Assembly: GCA_002391275.1 (NCBI GenBank)
Contig: DGSC01000042.1
Coordinates: forward strand, 66,312-91,381
Source: Prevotellaceae bacterium UBA4372
GTDB lineage: Bacteria; Bacteroidota; Bacteroidia; Bacteroidales; Bacteroidaceae
Direction: 5' to 3'
Length of the DNA stretch: 25,070 nucleotides
Below, piece by piece: positions 15,546-23,543 of this stretch (the stretch's first letter is position 1; each line of letters opens with the position of its first letter). The notes beneath the pieces were generated by a model. It was not told the DNA's origin, ran no database searches, and saw only the letters and a list, made by a program, of their open reading frames with translations. The position numbers were made by a program, and so were the translations under genes.

Positions 15546-16955
15546 ATGAGCGTTTTTTGGATTAAAACATTTCAATTATTGTTGTGCTTTGCTATACTCA
15601 TTGTTCTGCATGAGGGCGGGCACTTCTTCTTTGCCAAACTCTTTGGCATAAGGGTAGAGAAATTTTTTATGTTCTTCGACTATAAGTTCCATATCTTCTC
15701 TACAAAGGATAAATGGTTTGCCCGCCTCTTTCCGCGTGTTGCAAAGAACGAAACGGAATATGGAATAGGTTGGATACCACTTGGCGGTTATGTGAAGATA
15801 GCCGGCATGATTGATGAAAGCATGGACACCGAACAAATGAAACAGCCCGTCCAGTCTTATGAATTCAGGGCAAAGCCCGTCTGGCAGCGCTTTCTGGTTA
15901 TGGTGGGCGGCGTGCTTGTCAACTTCTTGCTTGCGTTGTTTATCTACGCTATGATCCTCTTTGCCTGGGGACGTGATACGCTTCCTATGAAGGGAGTCAG
16001 TCATGGCTTTGCCTACAACGAGATGGCCGAGAATTTAGGTTTCCAAGATGGCGACATCCCTTTAAAGACAGACGGAGAGATAATAGAAGGATGGGATGGT
16101 AACGTCTTCCGCACGCTCTCGGAGGCCAAAGTGGTAACCGTCCTCCGCAATGGCTCTGAAATAACGCTGACTATGCCAGAGGAAGGCGTGAACCTTCTAG
16201 ATATGATAGACACAGATCCTCGCTTCATTGCTGTGAATGTGCCCTCTGTAGTTGATAGCGTGATGCCTGGCTCACCCGCCGCTAAAGTTGGAATGAAAAG
16301 CGGTGCACGAATCCTGTCTGTTGATAATTCATCCGTAGAATGGTGGGGTGATTTCGACCAAGTGATGGCACGTAAGGCCGATATTCTTGCAGCAGATTGT
16401 TCGCATGAGGATAGCGTTCGTCTGCGCACGCTTCCGCTCGTTTTTCTTAATGAAGGAGCTACAACCCCTGACACTGCACTCATCACCCTCACTGCAGACT
16501 ACACTATGGGCATCTTCAAAACGCCCTATCAAATCTATTACAAAGATGCGTATGTCCATCATGATTATGGTTTCTTTGAGAGCCTGCCGGCAGGCGTCAG
16601 TTACGGATGGGAAACTCTGAAGGGCTATGTCAGCGATCTCCGCTATGTATTCACTAAGAAAGGCGCTAAGAGTGTAGGCTCGTTTGGCACCATAGGCAAT
16701 CTGTTCCCCGCAGTCTGGGATTGGGGTGTCTTTTGGAATATTACAGCTTTCATTTCCATCATTCTGGCTGTAATGAATATCTTGCCTATTCCAGGCCTCG
16801 ACGGAGGTCACATCTTCTTCCTGCTTGTTGAAGCTGTCACCCGCCGTCCACCATCAGAAAAATTCATGGAGCGTGCGCAGATGGTAGGTATGATCCTCCT
16901 CTTCGCCCTTATGGCATTGGCTCTTTTCAACGACGCCGTCAAGTTCCTGTTCTGA
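15546..16955 (+). CDS. rseP: RIP metalloprotease RseP (site-2 protease)
   Basis: A 469-residue zinc protease that cuts substrates inside the inner membrane, in other bacteria anti-sigma factors and leftover signal peptides. The first membrane segment carries HEGGH (His22, Glu23, His26). The third ligand motif NILPIPGLDGGH (Asp419) lies in the C-terminal membrane segment. A further hydrophobic segment follows FLVMVGGVLVNFLLALFIYAMILFAW, and a periplasmic region (about 130-330) contains PDZ-like sequence around VDSVMPGSPAAKVGMKSGARILSVD. Length is typical. It is the last gene of the operon, 71 bp after dxr. Which sigma-factor pathway it serves cannot be told here. Confidence 0.95.
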   Translation: MSVFWIKTFQLLLCFAILIVLHEGGHFFFAKLFGIRVEKFFMFFDYKFHIFSTKDKWFARLFPRVAKNETEYGIGWIPLGGYVKIAGMIDESMDTEQMKQPVQSYEFRAKPVWQRFLVMVGGVLVNFLLALFIYAMILFAWGRDTLPMKGVSHGFAYNEMAENLGFQDGDIPLKTDGEIIEGWDGNVFRTLSEAKVVTVLRNGSEITLTMPEEGVNLLDMIDTDPRFIAVNVPSVVDSVMPGSPAAKVGMKSGARILSVDNSSVEWWGDFDQVMARKADILAADCSHEDSVRLRTLPLVFLNEGATTPDTALITLTADYTMGIFKTPYQIYYKDAYVHHDYGFFESLPAGVSYGWETLKGYVSDLRYVFTKKGAKSVGSFGTIGNLFPAVWDWGVFWNITAFISIILAVMNILPIPGLDGGHIFFLLVEAVTRRPPSEKFMERAQMVGMILLFALMALALFNDAVKFLF

Positions 16956-17005
16956 CGAAAAAGGAGTTTCTCAATTAGTTGAATGGGAATCTTCAGAGGA
17001 AGTTA

Positions 17006-17034
17006 AAGGACTACTTCATGAAGGTACAGTCCTT
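17006..17034 (+). other. Small hairpin after rseP
   Basis: AAGGACT (17006-17012) pairs with AGTCCTT (17028-17034) around a 15-nt loop that holds the palindrome TTCATGAA. No T run follows. It lies in the rseP 3' trailer before the main terminator. Confidence 0.3.
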
Positions 17035-17059
17035 ACAATCCTTGATTTCTTTATAACTT

Positions 17060-17105
17060 AAAGAGGGGATGTGTCACGTTACTGTGAGTGACACATCCCC
17101 TCTTT
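17060..17105. terminator. Bidirectional terminator between rseP and ispF
   Basis: Arms 17060-17077 and 17088-17105 are perfectly complementary over 18 bp (AAAGAGGGGATGTGTCAC and its complement) around a 10-nt loop. It lies between two convergent genes. The flanking T runs are short, but the stem is very strong. Confidence 0.85.
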
Positions 17106-17122
17106 CGTTGTTAAGCGTTCGG

Positions 17123-17596
17123 CTATTTTGATACAATCAGACAGACTGCATAGGCCGAGATTCCCTCTTCGCGACCAGTGAAGCCGAGATGCTCGGTTGT
17201 GGTAGCTTTGATGCTGATGGCATCCGCATCGATGCCCATCACCTCGGCCAGGCATTCCTGCATGGCAGGGATGTGTGGATTAAGTTTCGGGCGTTCGGCA
17301 CAGACGGTGGCATCGATATTACCTATTCGATAGCCTTTGCCAGCAATCAGTTCAACCGTCTTGCGCAACAATATCTTGCTGTCGATGTCCTTGAACTCAG
17401 CGCCTGTGTCAGGGAAATGATAACCTATGTCGCGCATATTGGCAGCGCCGAGAAGCGCGTCGCAGATGGCGTGGACCAGCACGTCGGCATCTGAATGGCC
17501 CAGCAGACCAAGTGAATGTTCTATCTTTATTCCACCGAGCCACAACTCGCGCCCGGGAACTAACTGATGTACGTCGAAACCAAAACCGATTCGCAT
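17123..17596 (-). CDS. ispF: 2-C-methyl-D-erythritol 2,4-cyclodiphosphate synthase
   Basis: A 157-residue trimeric enzyme that cyclises CDP-ME 2-phosphate to MEcPP with release of CMP, in the MEP isoprenoid pathway. The zinc ligands Asp8 and His10 (FGFDVHQL) and His42 (HSDADVLVH) stand at the same numbers as in E. coli IspF. The core GHSDADVLVHAICDALLGA and the C-terminal KATTTEHLGFTGREEGI are classic. Length is normal. The gene appears monocistronic: upstream is the repeat region with the transposase, and no TAnnTTTG promoter is clear there. Downstream it shares the strong terminator with rseP. Confidence 0.96.
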   Translation of the reverse strand: MRIGFGFDVHQLVPGRELWLGGIKIEHSLGLLGHSDADVLVHAICDALLGAANMRDIGYHFPDTGAEFKDIDSKILLRKTVELIAGKGYRIGNIDATVCAERPKLNPHIPAMQECLAEVMGIDADAISIKATTTEHLGFTGREEGISAYAVCLIVSK

Positions 17597-17658
17597 AGAG
17601 TGATGATATTGAAGTTGTGTGAAAAGTGCTTGTATAATGGCCTGAGGATGTGCAGAAA

Positions 17659-17778
17659 GCCCCGCAAGGGAGTAGCTTAGTTGGGATAGCCCCGGAGGGG
17701 CGAGTGAATTTAGGCAGGGGTGTAGTGAAACGGAACCCCTGTTGGGTAAGGAAAGAGTATATAGAGCCCCGTCAGGGC
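17659..17778. repeat. Cluster of GC-rich short palindromes left of the transposase
   Basis: Three related units occur: AGCCCCGCAAGGG (17659-17671), GCCCC-GGA-GGGGC (17689-17701, inside the long inverted repeat) and GCCCCGTCAGGGC (17766-17778). Each can fold into a small hairpin, like REP units found beside RAYT transposases. Confidence 0.65.
17688..17741 (+). repeat. 54-bp inverted repeat, left copy
   Basis: This 54-bp stretch reappears reverse-complemented at 18308-18361 with only two mismatches. It contains two potential hairpins: GCCCC-GGA-GGGGC (17689-17701) and CAGGGGT / ACCCCTG (17715-17721 with 17735-17741). Together the copies frame the transposase gene in a 674-bp unit. Confidence 0.88.
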
Positions 17779-17807
17779 GGTGGAATATCTTAAGGGCAGG
17801 TCTATGA

Positions 17808-18257
17808 TTACATCAGATGTTTTTCGTCATATTCAATCTGGTATGCATCCAAGAACTCTTTGTACTCATCAGAGAACGATTTCCGACTATGGTGTTGAGG
17901 CTGTTTTATAATGTATTGAATAACCTTCGGGACAGCTGATGCACTGACGGAAAACGCACCATAACCTTCTTGCCATGAAAAGGTTCGATAGGATGAGTCG
18001 ATAGTTTTGATCCAGCGGCTGCTCTCGGCCTTGATTCTTCTGACGAAATCGGGAATAGTAAGGTTCTTTGGGATTGTCGTTAATAGATGTATATGGTCAG
18101 GCATGCCTCCTATTTGTATGGGGACACCTCCGATGGATTTTATGATACCTCCAATAAAAGGAAAAATGCGTGGAAGGTCGCAATTGCGCAGGAGTTGTCC
18201 AGTAGATTTAACGTGGAATATCAGGTGGACGTTAATTTTAAGGAATGAGTTTCCCAT
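17808..18257 (-). CDS. IS200/RAYT-type Y1 (HUH) transposase
   Basis: A 149-residue transposase of the IS200/IS605 TnpA or REP-associated (RAYT) group, single-strand DNA endonucleases that cut and join at hairpins. The metal-binding HUH motif is HIHLL (in GGMPDHIHLLTTIP). Near the C-terminus VIQYIIKQPQHH supplies the catalytic Tyr with a nearby Gln. FVRRIKAESSRWIK and FSWQEGYGAFSVS are also typical of Bacteroidota members. I start at ATG 18257 (MGNSFLKINVHLIFHVK); the in-frame GTG at 18284 lies in another short inverted repeat, GTACC-TGC-GGCAC (18272-18284). The reading frame is intact. The 54-bp inverted repeats on both sides, with hairpins, favour a RAYT-like element over a plain IS200, which usually lacks terminal inverted repeats. 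Confidence 0.88.
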   Translation of the reverse strand: MGNSFLKINVHLIFHVKSTGQLLRNCDLPRIFPFIGGIIKSIGGVPIQIGGMPDHIHLLTTIPKNLTIPDFVRRIKAESSRWIKTIDSSYRTFSWQEGYGAFSVSASAVPKVIQYIIKQPQHHSRKSFSDEYKEFLDAYQIEYDEKHLM

Positions 18258-18307
18258 TGTTTTTTTCAGTCGTACCTGCGGCACTCTATTTACTATTTCT
18301 ATGAGAG

Positions 18308-18361
18308 CAGGGGTTTCGTTTCACTGCACCCCTGCCTAAATTCACTCGCCCCTCCGGGGCT
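18308..18361 (-). repeat. 54-bp inverted repeat, right copy
   Basis: Reverse complement of 17688-17741 with two mismatches. It contains the mirrored hairpins CAGGGGT / ACCCCTG (18308-18314 with 18328-18334) and GCCCC-TCC-GGGGC (18348-18360). It lies upstream of the transposase start. Confidence 0.88.
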
Positions 18362-18433
18362 CAAAAGACGGGAAGTCCATCAGCAGCCCATTTCCTCGCA
18401 TCCTATAGTTCTCAATTCTTGAGAGTAATTACT

Positions 18434-18455
18434 CCCCTCCCTCTGGAGGGAGGGG
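18434..18455. repeat. 22-bp GC-rich palindrome after porV
   Basis: CCCCTCCCTC (18434-18443), TG, GAGGGAGGGG (18446-18455): perfect 10-bp arms, followed by TCGGGGGTAGG. It ends 14 bp from the porV stop at 18469. No T run follows on the minus strand, so a standard terminator is doubtful. From memory, similar strings are dispersed in Bacteroidales intergenic regions. Confidence 0.7.
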
Positions 18456-18468
18456 TCGGGGGTAGGTC

Positions 18469-19659
18469 TCATCTCCTCCTGCGTCCGAACAGATCTTTCA
18501 TTCCATCGAGGTCGAAGCCGAGGGTGAAGCGCATGGTCTGATCGAGAGGATTAGATTCTGCTGTGGAGAAAACGTAGGCTGCATCGAGCGAGAAAACACT
18601 CATCTTGAAACCTGCGCCCGCTGTGATGTACTTACGATTACCTTTGTTGGCCGCTTCATCGTGGTAGCCTACACGGAGGAAAAAACGGTCGTTGTAGGAA
18701 TATTCAGCACCTACGCTCAACTGCACTTCTTCAAGTTCTTCTTTGAAGCCGTTGGGTGCATCGTGGAAACTCTTGAAGATACCGGCTATGGGCGACACAT
18801 CATAGTATTCGCGTTGGACGCGGCTTGTATATTCTTCGCCAGCTTCGCCCTCTTCCTGCTTTGGGTAGGTAGGCACAAGTAACTTGTTGGCATCTGCCGC
18901 TATGGAAAAGCGGTTGTATTCGTCGAAGGGAATGGTCAAGTTCAAGCCAAAACGCAAATTCGTTGGAATGAACTCGGCATTGTCGTCGCCACCGTAGCTG
19001 ATTTTCGAACCAATATTGTTGATGTTCAATCCTATGCCAAGTCCACATTCGCGATTGCCCATCATGATATAGTTGTTGTAGTACATGGCAATATCCGCCG
19101 CGAAAGCTTTTCCTGGTGACGATTCAGAGGTGTAGTCATAGGTGATGTCCGAGTAAATGAAACGCATACCAACGCCCATCGAGAATGTTTCCGAGAGCAT
19201 TCGTGAGTAGGCTGCATCAATAGCGAATTCATAGGGGTTGATGGTCATGCCCTCGATTGCTGAACCAGAAGCATTATCCCAAAGCGAAACTTCACCCAGC
19301 GAGAAATAGCGCAGCGAAGCACTGATGGCCGAATAGTCGCCTATGCGATAGAAACTGGAAACATTGGCTAAATTAATGTCGTCGACAATCTTGCGCAACC
19401 ATGGTGTATAGCTGACGCCTAAGCCGGCACGACCCACGCAGAACGGATATTTGGCGGGGTTCCAGAATTGCGAGTTGACGTCGGCCTCGGTTGCTGCGCC
19501 AACGTCACCCATACCGCCGCCGCGTGCATCAGGGGCGATAGCCATGGATGTAACGCTCGTGGTTACAGGATTGAACATGTTACGCTTGTCTTGAGCCGAA
19601 ACGGTAACGGCAAGGATGCAGGCTACACATGTCACGATGTATTTGACTACGTTTTTCAT
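18469..19659 (-). CDS. porV: Type IX secretion outer membrane protein PorV
   Basis: A 396-residue outer-membrane beta-barrel protein of the FadL-like PorV (LptO) family. In Porphyromonas gingivalis PorV binds the C-terminal signal of T9SS cargo at the SprA translocon and brings it to the PorU attachment complex. Here the signal peptide (MKNVVKYIVTCVACILAVTVSAQ) is followed by the family's conserved start, TSVTSMAIAPDARGGGMGDVGAATEADVNSQFWNPAKY. The rest is alternating amphipathic strands with aromatic belts, ending FTLGFDLDGMKDLFGRRRR. Start is ATG 19659. It lies 51 bp downstream of porU on the same strand and is probably co-transcribed. Confidence 0.94.
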   Translation of the reverse strand: MKNVVKYIVTCVACILAVTVSAQDKRNMFNPVTTSVTSMAIAPDARGGGMGDVGAATEADVNSQFWNPAKYPFCVGRAGLGVSYTPWLRKIVDDINLANVSSFYRIGDYSAISASLRYFSLGEVSLWDNASGSAIEGMTINPYEFAIDAAYSRMLSETFSMGVGMRFIYSDITYDYTSESSPGKAFAADIAMYYNNYIMMGNRECGLGIGLNINNIGSKISYGGDDNAEFIPTNLRFGLNLTIPFDEYNRFSIAADANKLLVPTYPKQEEGEAGEEYTSRVQREYYDVSPIAGIFKSFHDAPNGFKEELEEVQLSVGAEYSYNDRFFLRVGYHDEAANKGNRKYITAGAGFKMSVFSLDAAYVFSTAESNPLDQTMRFTLGFDLDGMKDLFGRRRR

Positions 19660-19710
19660 ATTATGTATGCAAACTATTGTATATTTTATAGAACGGGTTT
19701 GGGGGCCGTT

Positions 19711-22700
19711 TTATTGTCTACGGTTGATAATGATTTTCTCGCTTTTCGATTTTGAGGTTATTCCATCGCAACTTACGGTGACCGTATACAGGTAAATACC
19801 GCTGCCTAAGGGGAATCCGCTGCCAGTTGTCAGGTTCCATGGCACACGGTAAAGGCCGGCAGTGCTGTTGCCATTGATTGTCTTGTGCCAAAGGTTACGG
19901 CCTGCAAAGTCGTAGACATTAATGGTGAATTGGCATTGGCTACCTGGCCGGTCGTAGCTGATAAGGAAAGCTGTCTCGGTAGTTGCAGGGTTTGATGTGG
20001 TACTCACAGCGAGGAGCTGCGGCTTGATAGAGGGGTCGGTGTTGAAGTTCAATGTTGCAGTTGAAGTGTTGCCCAGTAAATCCCATGCGCGGAATGTCAG
20101 GGAATGTCGGCCCGTCTCAAGTGTGGGAATAGGGAAGGCTACGCTGCCCGTGCTATAGTCGCCGAAAGCGCTTGTGAAATAGTCGTTCAGCGAGTAGGTC
20201 GTTGCTGCAGAGTTGTCAATGACCAGTTCAAGGTCGCGCCCCAGACCTGAGCCAAAATGGTTTATGCCGCTGGGGTCTTCAAGTTGGGCAACGAAGAGAG
20301 GAGATGTTGGGACGTTGTCTCCATCTTCGAAAGCATCGGTACCTAAATATGCTTTTATCTTCGGACCTTCATTGTCGGTGAGTGCTTCGGCGGTTCCACC
20401 CACTAAGAAATCTTCGCAATAACCGTTGGCTTCGGTTTTGTGATCGTTAGACAAGGCATAGAATATCATGCGACCTGGTTCGTCGCTATATTGGATGTCT
20501 ATTGGAATCGGTACGGTAAAGCTGAAATGCCCATTAGCTATACTATCGGAGCCTTCGAAGAGGAGGTGGTCGAAGGTGTCAAACTCAAAAGGCTCATCAG
20601 CTTCGCCGTCGTTGTTGAAACATACTACACGGCGTTTGCTGTCGTAGAGGTGAGTGTTTATCACACCCTGGAAACCGTTCAGGATGTTCTTGTCGCCATC
20701 TTCTACGTGACCACTCAGTCGCACTTTTCCACCCGCTTTGAATTGGTAGTCACTTGGAATATCCGCAATAGCCTGCCCGTCGATGCTGTCCAGTATGACG
20801 TGGTTCTGGTGGCTGGCAAAACGGAGGGCGGGATCGCCTAAAAGGGCATAATGCAGTTTGTTCTGAAAGTAGTGGTTCTCTTTTCCCACAAGATTGGCTT
20901 TGCTCAGGCGTACGGCATCGCCCAAGGAAGCAGGTCGGCCACATTCATCAACTCCACAGAGGGCCTTGCAGAACTGAATGTTGAGCTCGTAGTTCTTATT
21001 GGCGTAAACCGTTCGCGCAGTACCATAGAAGGCTACAGCCCCTCCATTAGGGTTGAGGATAGTGGTTTCGCCGACATTGTCTTTCTGCGTGTCGAAAGGC
21101 ATGACGTCGCATGCAGCTGTAACCCAAAGAGGCGCTCTGGGTGAAGAGAAACTGGCAAAATCTTCTAAACGTAGTACTTGCTCATGTGAGAGGCAATAGG
21201 TCGCAGCATGACCTACATAGTTGACCATGAGTGCGCCATCCTCCATCTGCCGGTTAATGATGCGCTTCACTTCAGGATAAGTGTTGCCTGTACTGGAGCT
21301 TTGACGATAATAGGCGTCCCACATCACTTTGTGGATTTCTATCTCGGGGAAGGCCTTTGAGAATTTGATGGCAACCGAATCGGTCATCCACAGATGTTGG
21401 TTGTTGTCGCCGTCGTCGCCAAGGAAGAGCGCTGTGTTCTTCCACGATCCTGCATACGTCGATTCAATATATGCTATGGTCTTGTCTACAAGTCCTTTTG
21501 CTTCAGCTTTTGTACGCACTGGGAAACGACCGATACCGAGATCGACCTTTTCGGATGTGATGTTTGTACCTTCGCCATCGTCAAGCAACCCGAAGTAGTC
21601 TTCCATTACATAGGAGTTCACGTCGTGCCATGAGTTGATGCTCTCATAGCACAAGAGAAAGTTCTCGGGCTTCTGATTAATCCAATAATTGGTAATCATG
21701 CGATTGTCCCATGCCGCATCTCCGAAGAGGAGTAGGAAACGGGGCCTGTCCTCAGGCGTGTCGGCAGCTCGGTCATAAAGCATTTTCATGAATCGCCGAT
21801 AGGCTGTGGCATCGGGCGTTCCGCTTGAAAACTCATTATAGATTTGGTCCGCACGTACCACGGTCACGCGTAGGCCATCTGTTTTGCGATGTACTTCTGC
21901 CAATCGCTCAGCTTCGCTGTCGAAGATGCCGCTGGCAGGTGTGATGATAATCATGTCCTGCGGACCTAAGGCATGAAGGTCCTGATTGGGGACAGAAGTC
22001 GAAAGGGTCACTTGAGGCAAGGCACTCAGAATGTTGGCATCGAAGGCTATATAGCTGTGCGCATTGCCGTCGCCAACGATGTTGACACGATAGATATTCT
22101 TGCCATCAGCCACGCTGGTCTGGCCTTCTATGGCCATGGCCGGTTGTCCGGGCTCTGCCAGCTGCCATAGTTGTGGTTTCTGGCCCGTTGCATATTCGAT
22201 GCAAAATGTCTCGCCCGTGGTTTGTGGTGACATGGTGAATTGTATCTGTGGCTTTGCTGCGTCAATTTTCATCTCACCGGTATAAGTGAGTTCGAAATAG
22301 TTGAGGCGTGCGCTGTTGCCGCTGGTTGTGCTCAATGTGATGGCAGTCGAGGTCTCGGGCGCCTTGAGATTACGGTAGGTCCTTGAGACCTGCGTCGCAT
22401 AATAATACTCGCCCAAAGATGTGATGGAGAATTGTTGCAGTGGCTCTCCATTATAGGTTGGTTTCACAAGGGTTTCCTTGTCGGCCGCAGCGGTAAAGTT
22501 GATGAGGAGCGTTGCCTTGGATGAATCGTGGACATAAGTGGGCAACTGCAGTGTATAGCTTCGGCTGTTGCCGTTGGCATAGTCATAGTTTTCAAACAAT
22601 TGACTACCCCCTTGGTACCATGCAAACTCCTGAGGATCGAGGGTAGCGTAAGCAGTGAAAGAGTTGACGCTGGCCTGTGAACCAGTCCAGTCAATGGCGC

Positions 22701-23526
22701 TGTTGAAGTTCTGCGTTTCAATGGAGGTTGTAGCCCCTTGAGTTTCGGTGACGAAGTAGTAGGCTTCACGCGCATAATGGTTGATGGCATGGAATCCCCT
22801 GCGCCAGGTCATGAGTCCGTTGGCGTAGAAAACATAGCCGTCGTTTGTAGGCAGAAGTGCCACTGGCTCAAGGTCGTCCCAGTCGGCATCTGCATCGATA
22901 ATCTCGTCCTGCCGGTGGCCGCCGTAACCGTAGATTTGTATGTGGCTTGGGTCGGTGAAACCTAAAGAGCGCAACTGACTGTTGGTGATGCGGTAGAGTC
23001 CATCCTCTTTGACACAAATCTTAGCCCATTTCCCACTTGCAAGAACACTTGAGGCTACATAGCGGCCGGTAGTAGTATCCGTTGTGGCTTTCCTTTTGAC
23101 GCGGAATGTCTGATGCGCAGCCTTACGGGGCGTGGCAATAATCTCAATCTTGGCGCTAAGAAGTTTCTTGAAGCTTTGCCCTTGACGTACAATAGGTACG
23201 AAACTAATGTCAAACATACCCGTTCCACGACTTATACCGAGAGAGGATTCTACGATAAGGCTGTCGGCTATCTGGTCGCTGAAGCGTTGAGCCAATTTCA
23301 ATTCTCTTGCGTTCAGAGCCCCCCACTCAGGGTAACGGAGCCGCACGGAATAGGTGTACTGTCGATAATCAGTTTCCAACGGTATGACTTCCGAATAAAC
23401 GGGCAGCAGACTATCCGTACACAGCTCCTGCCAGTTGAGCCGCGTAAAATCGCTCTGTGCAAGGGCGCATATCTGTCCGAAGCACAGAAGGCATGCTATA
23501 ATGAGTTCTTTCCTTATCGTTTTCAA
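19711..23526 (-). CDS. porU: Type IX secretion sortase PorU
   Basis: A 1271-residue gingipain-family (C25) cysteine peptidase that removes the C-terminal signal of T9SS cargo at the cell surface and attaches the cargo to anionic lipopolysaccharide. A signal peptide (through ICALAQ) leads an N-terminal beta region. The catalytic domain has His773 in NYVGHAATYC and Cys806 in TAACDVMPFDTQKDN; their 33-residue spacing equals that recalled for P. gingivalis PorU (His657, Cys690). The last 90 residues look like a type A T9SS C-terminal domain, ending GSGIYLYTVTVSCDG and KSEKIIINRRQ, as expected for PorU itself. The start is TTG at 23526: no in-frame ATG occurs upstream before the TAA at 23556, and later Met codons would lose the signal peptide. 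It begins 17 bp after the FAH-like gene. Confidence 0.95.
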   Translation of the reverse strand: MKTIRKELIIACLLCFGQICALAQSDFTRLNWQELCTDSLLPVYSEVIPLETDYRQYTYSVRLRYPEWGALNARELKLAQRFSDQIADSLIVESSLGISRGTGMFDISFVPIVRQGQSFKKLLSAKIEIIATPRKAAHQTFRVKRKATTDTTTGRYVASSVLASGKWAKICVKEDGLYRITNSQLRSLGFTDPSHIQIYGYGGHRQDEIIDADADWDDLEPVALLPTNDGYVFYANGLMTWRRGFHAINHYAREAYYFVTETQGATTSIETQNFNSAIDWTGSQASVNSFTAYATLDPQEFAWYQGGSQLFENYDYANGNSRSYTLQLPTYVHDSSKATLLINFTAAADKETLVKPTYNGEPLQQFSITSLGEYYYATQVSRTYRNLKAPETSTAITLSTTSGNSARLNYFELTYTGEMKIDAAKPQIQFTMSPQTTGETFCIEYATGQKPQLWQLAEPGQPAMAIEGQTSVADGKNIYRVNIVGDGNAHSYIAFDANILSALPQVTLSTSVPNQDLHALGPQDMIIITPASGIFDSEAERLAEVHRKTDGLRVTVVRADQIYNEFSSGTPDATAYRRFMKMLYDRAADTPEDRPRFLLLFGDAAWDNRMITNYWINQKPENFLLCYESINSWHDVNSYVMEDYFGLLDDGEGTNITSEKVDLGIGRFPVRTKAEAKGLVDKTIAYIESTYAGSWKNTALFLGDDGDNNQHLWMTDSVAIKFSKAFPEIEIHKVMWDAYYRQSSSTGNTYPEVKRIINRQMEDGALMVNYVGHAATYCLSHEQVLRLEDFASFSSPRAPLWVTAACDVMPFDTQKDNVGETTILNPNGGAVAFYGTARTVYANKNYELNIQFCKALCGVDECGRPASLGDAVRLSKANLVGKENHYFQNKLHYALLGDPALRFASHQNHVILDSIDGQAIADIPSDYQFKAGGKVRLSGHVEDGDKNILNGFQGVINTHLYDSKRRVVCFNNDGEADEPFEFDTFDHLLFEGSDSIANGHFSFTVPIPIDIQYSDEPGRMIFYALSNDHKTEANGYCEDFLVGGTAEALTDNEGPKIKAYLGTDAFEDGDNVPTSPLFVAQLEDPSGINHFGSGLGRDLELVIDNSAATTYSLNDYFTSAFGDYSTGSVAFPIPTLETGRHSLTFRAWDLLGNTSTATLNFNTDPSIKPQLLAVSTTSNPATTETAFLISYDRPGSQCQFTINVYDFAGRNLWHKTINGNSTAGLYRVPWNLTTGSGFPLGSGIYLYTVTVSCDGITSKSKSEKIIINRRQ

Positions 23527-23543
23527 TATAAGAGTGTAATGCT

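Larger units (their letters stand above)
17688..18361. mobile_element. Repeat-framed IS200/RAYT-like element
   Basis: A 674-bp unit made of the transposase gene and the two 54-bp inverted repeats. It lies between ispF and porV without breaking either. No target-site duplication is evident, as expected for Y1 transposition. The exact ends are uncertain, because further palindromes lie outside on the left (17659-17671) and between the left copy and the gene (17766-17778). Confidence 0.7.

Noticed and set aside
18258..18284. GTG start giving the transposase nine more residues
   Set aside because: The extra codons lie in a short inverted repeat, and the family match begins at ATG 18257.
17659..18455. 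CRISPR array
   Set aside because: The repeats are palindromic, few, inverted and unevenly spaced, and no cas genes are near.
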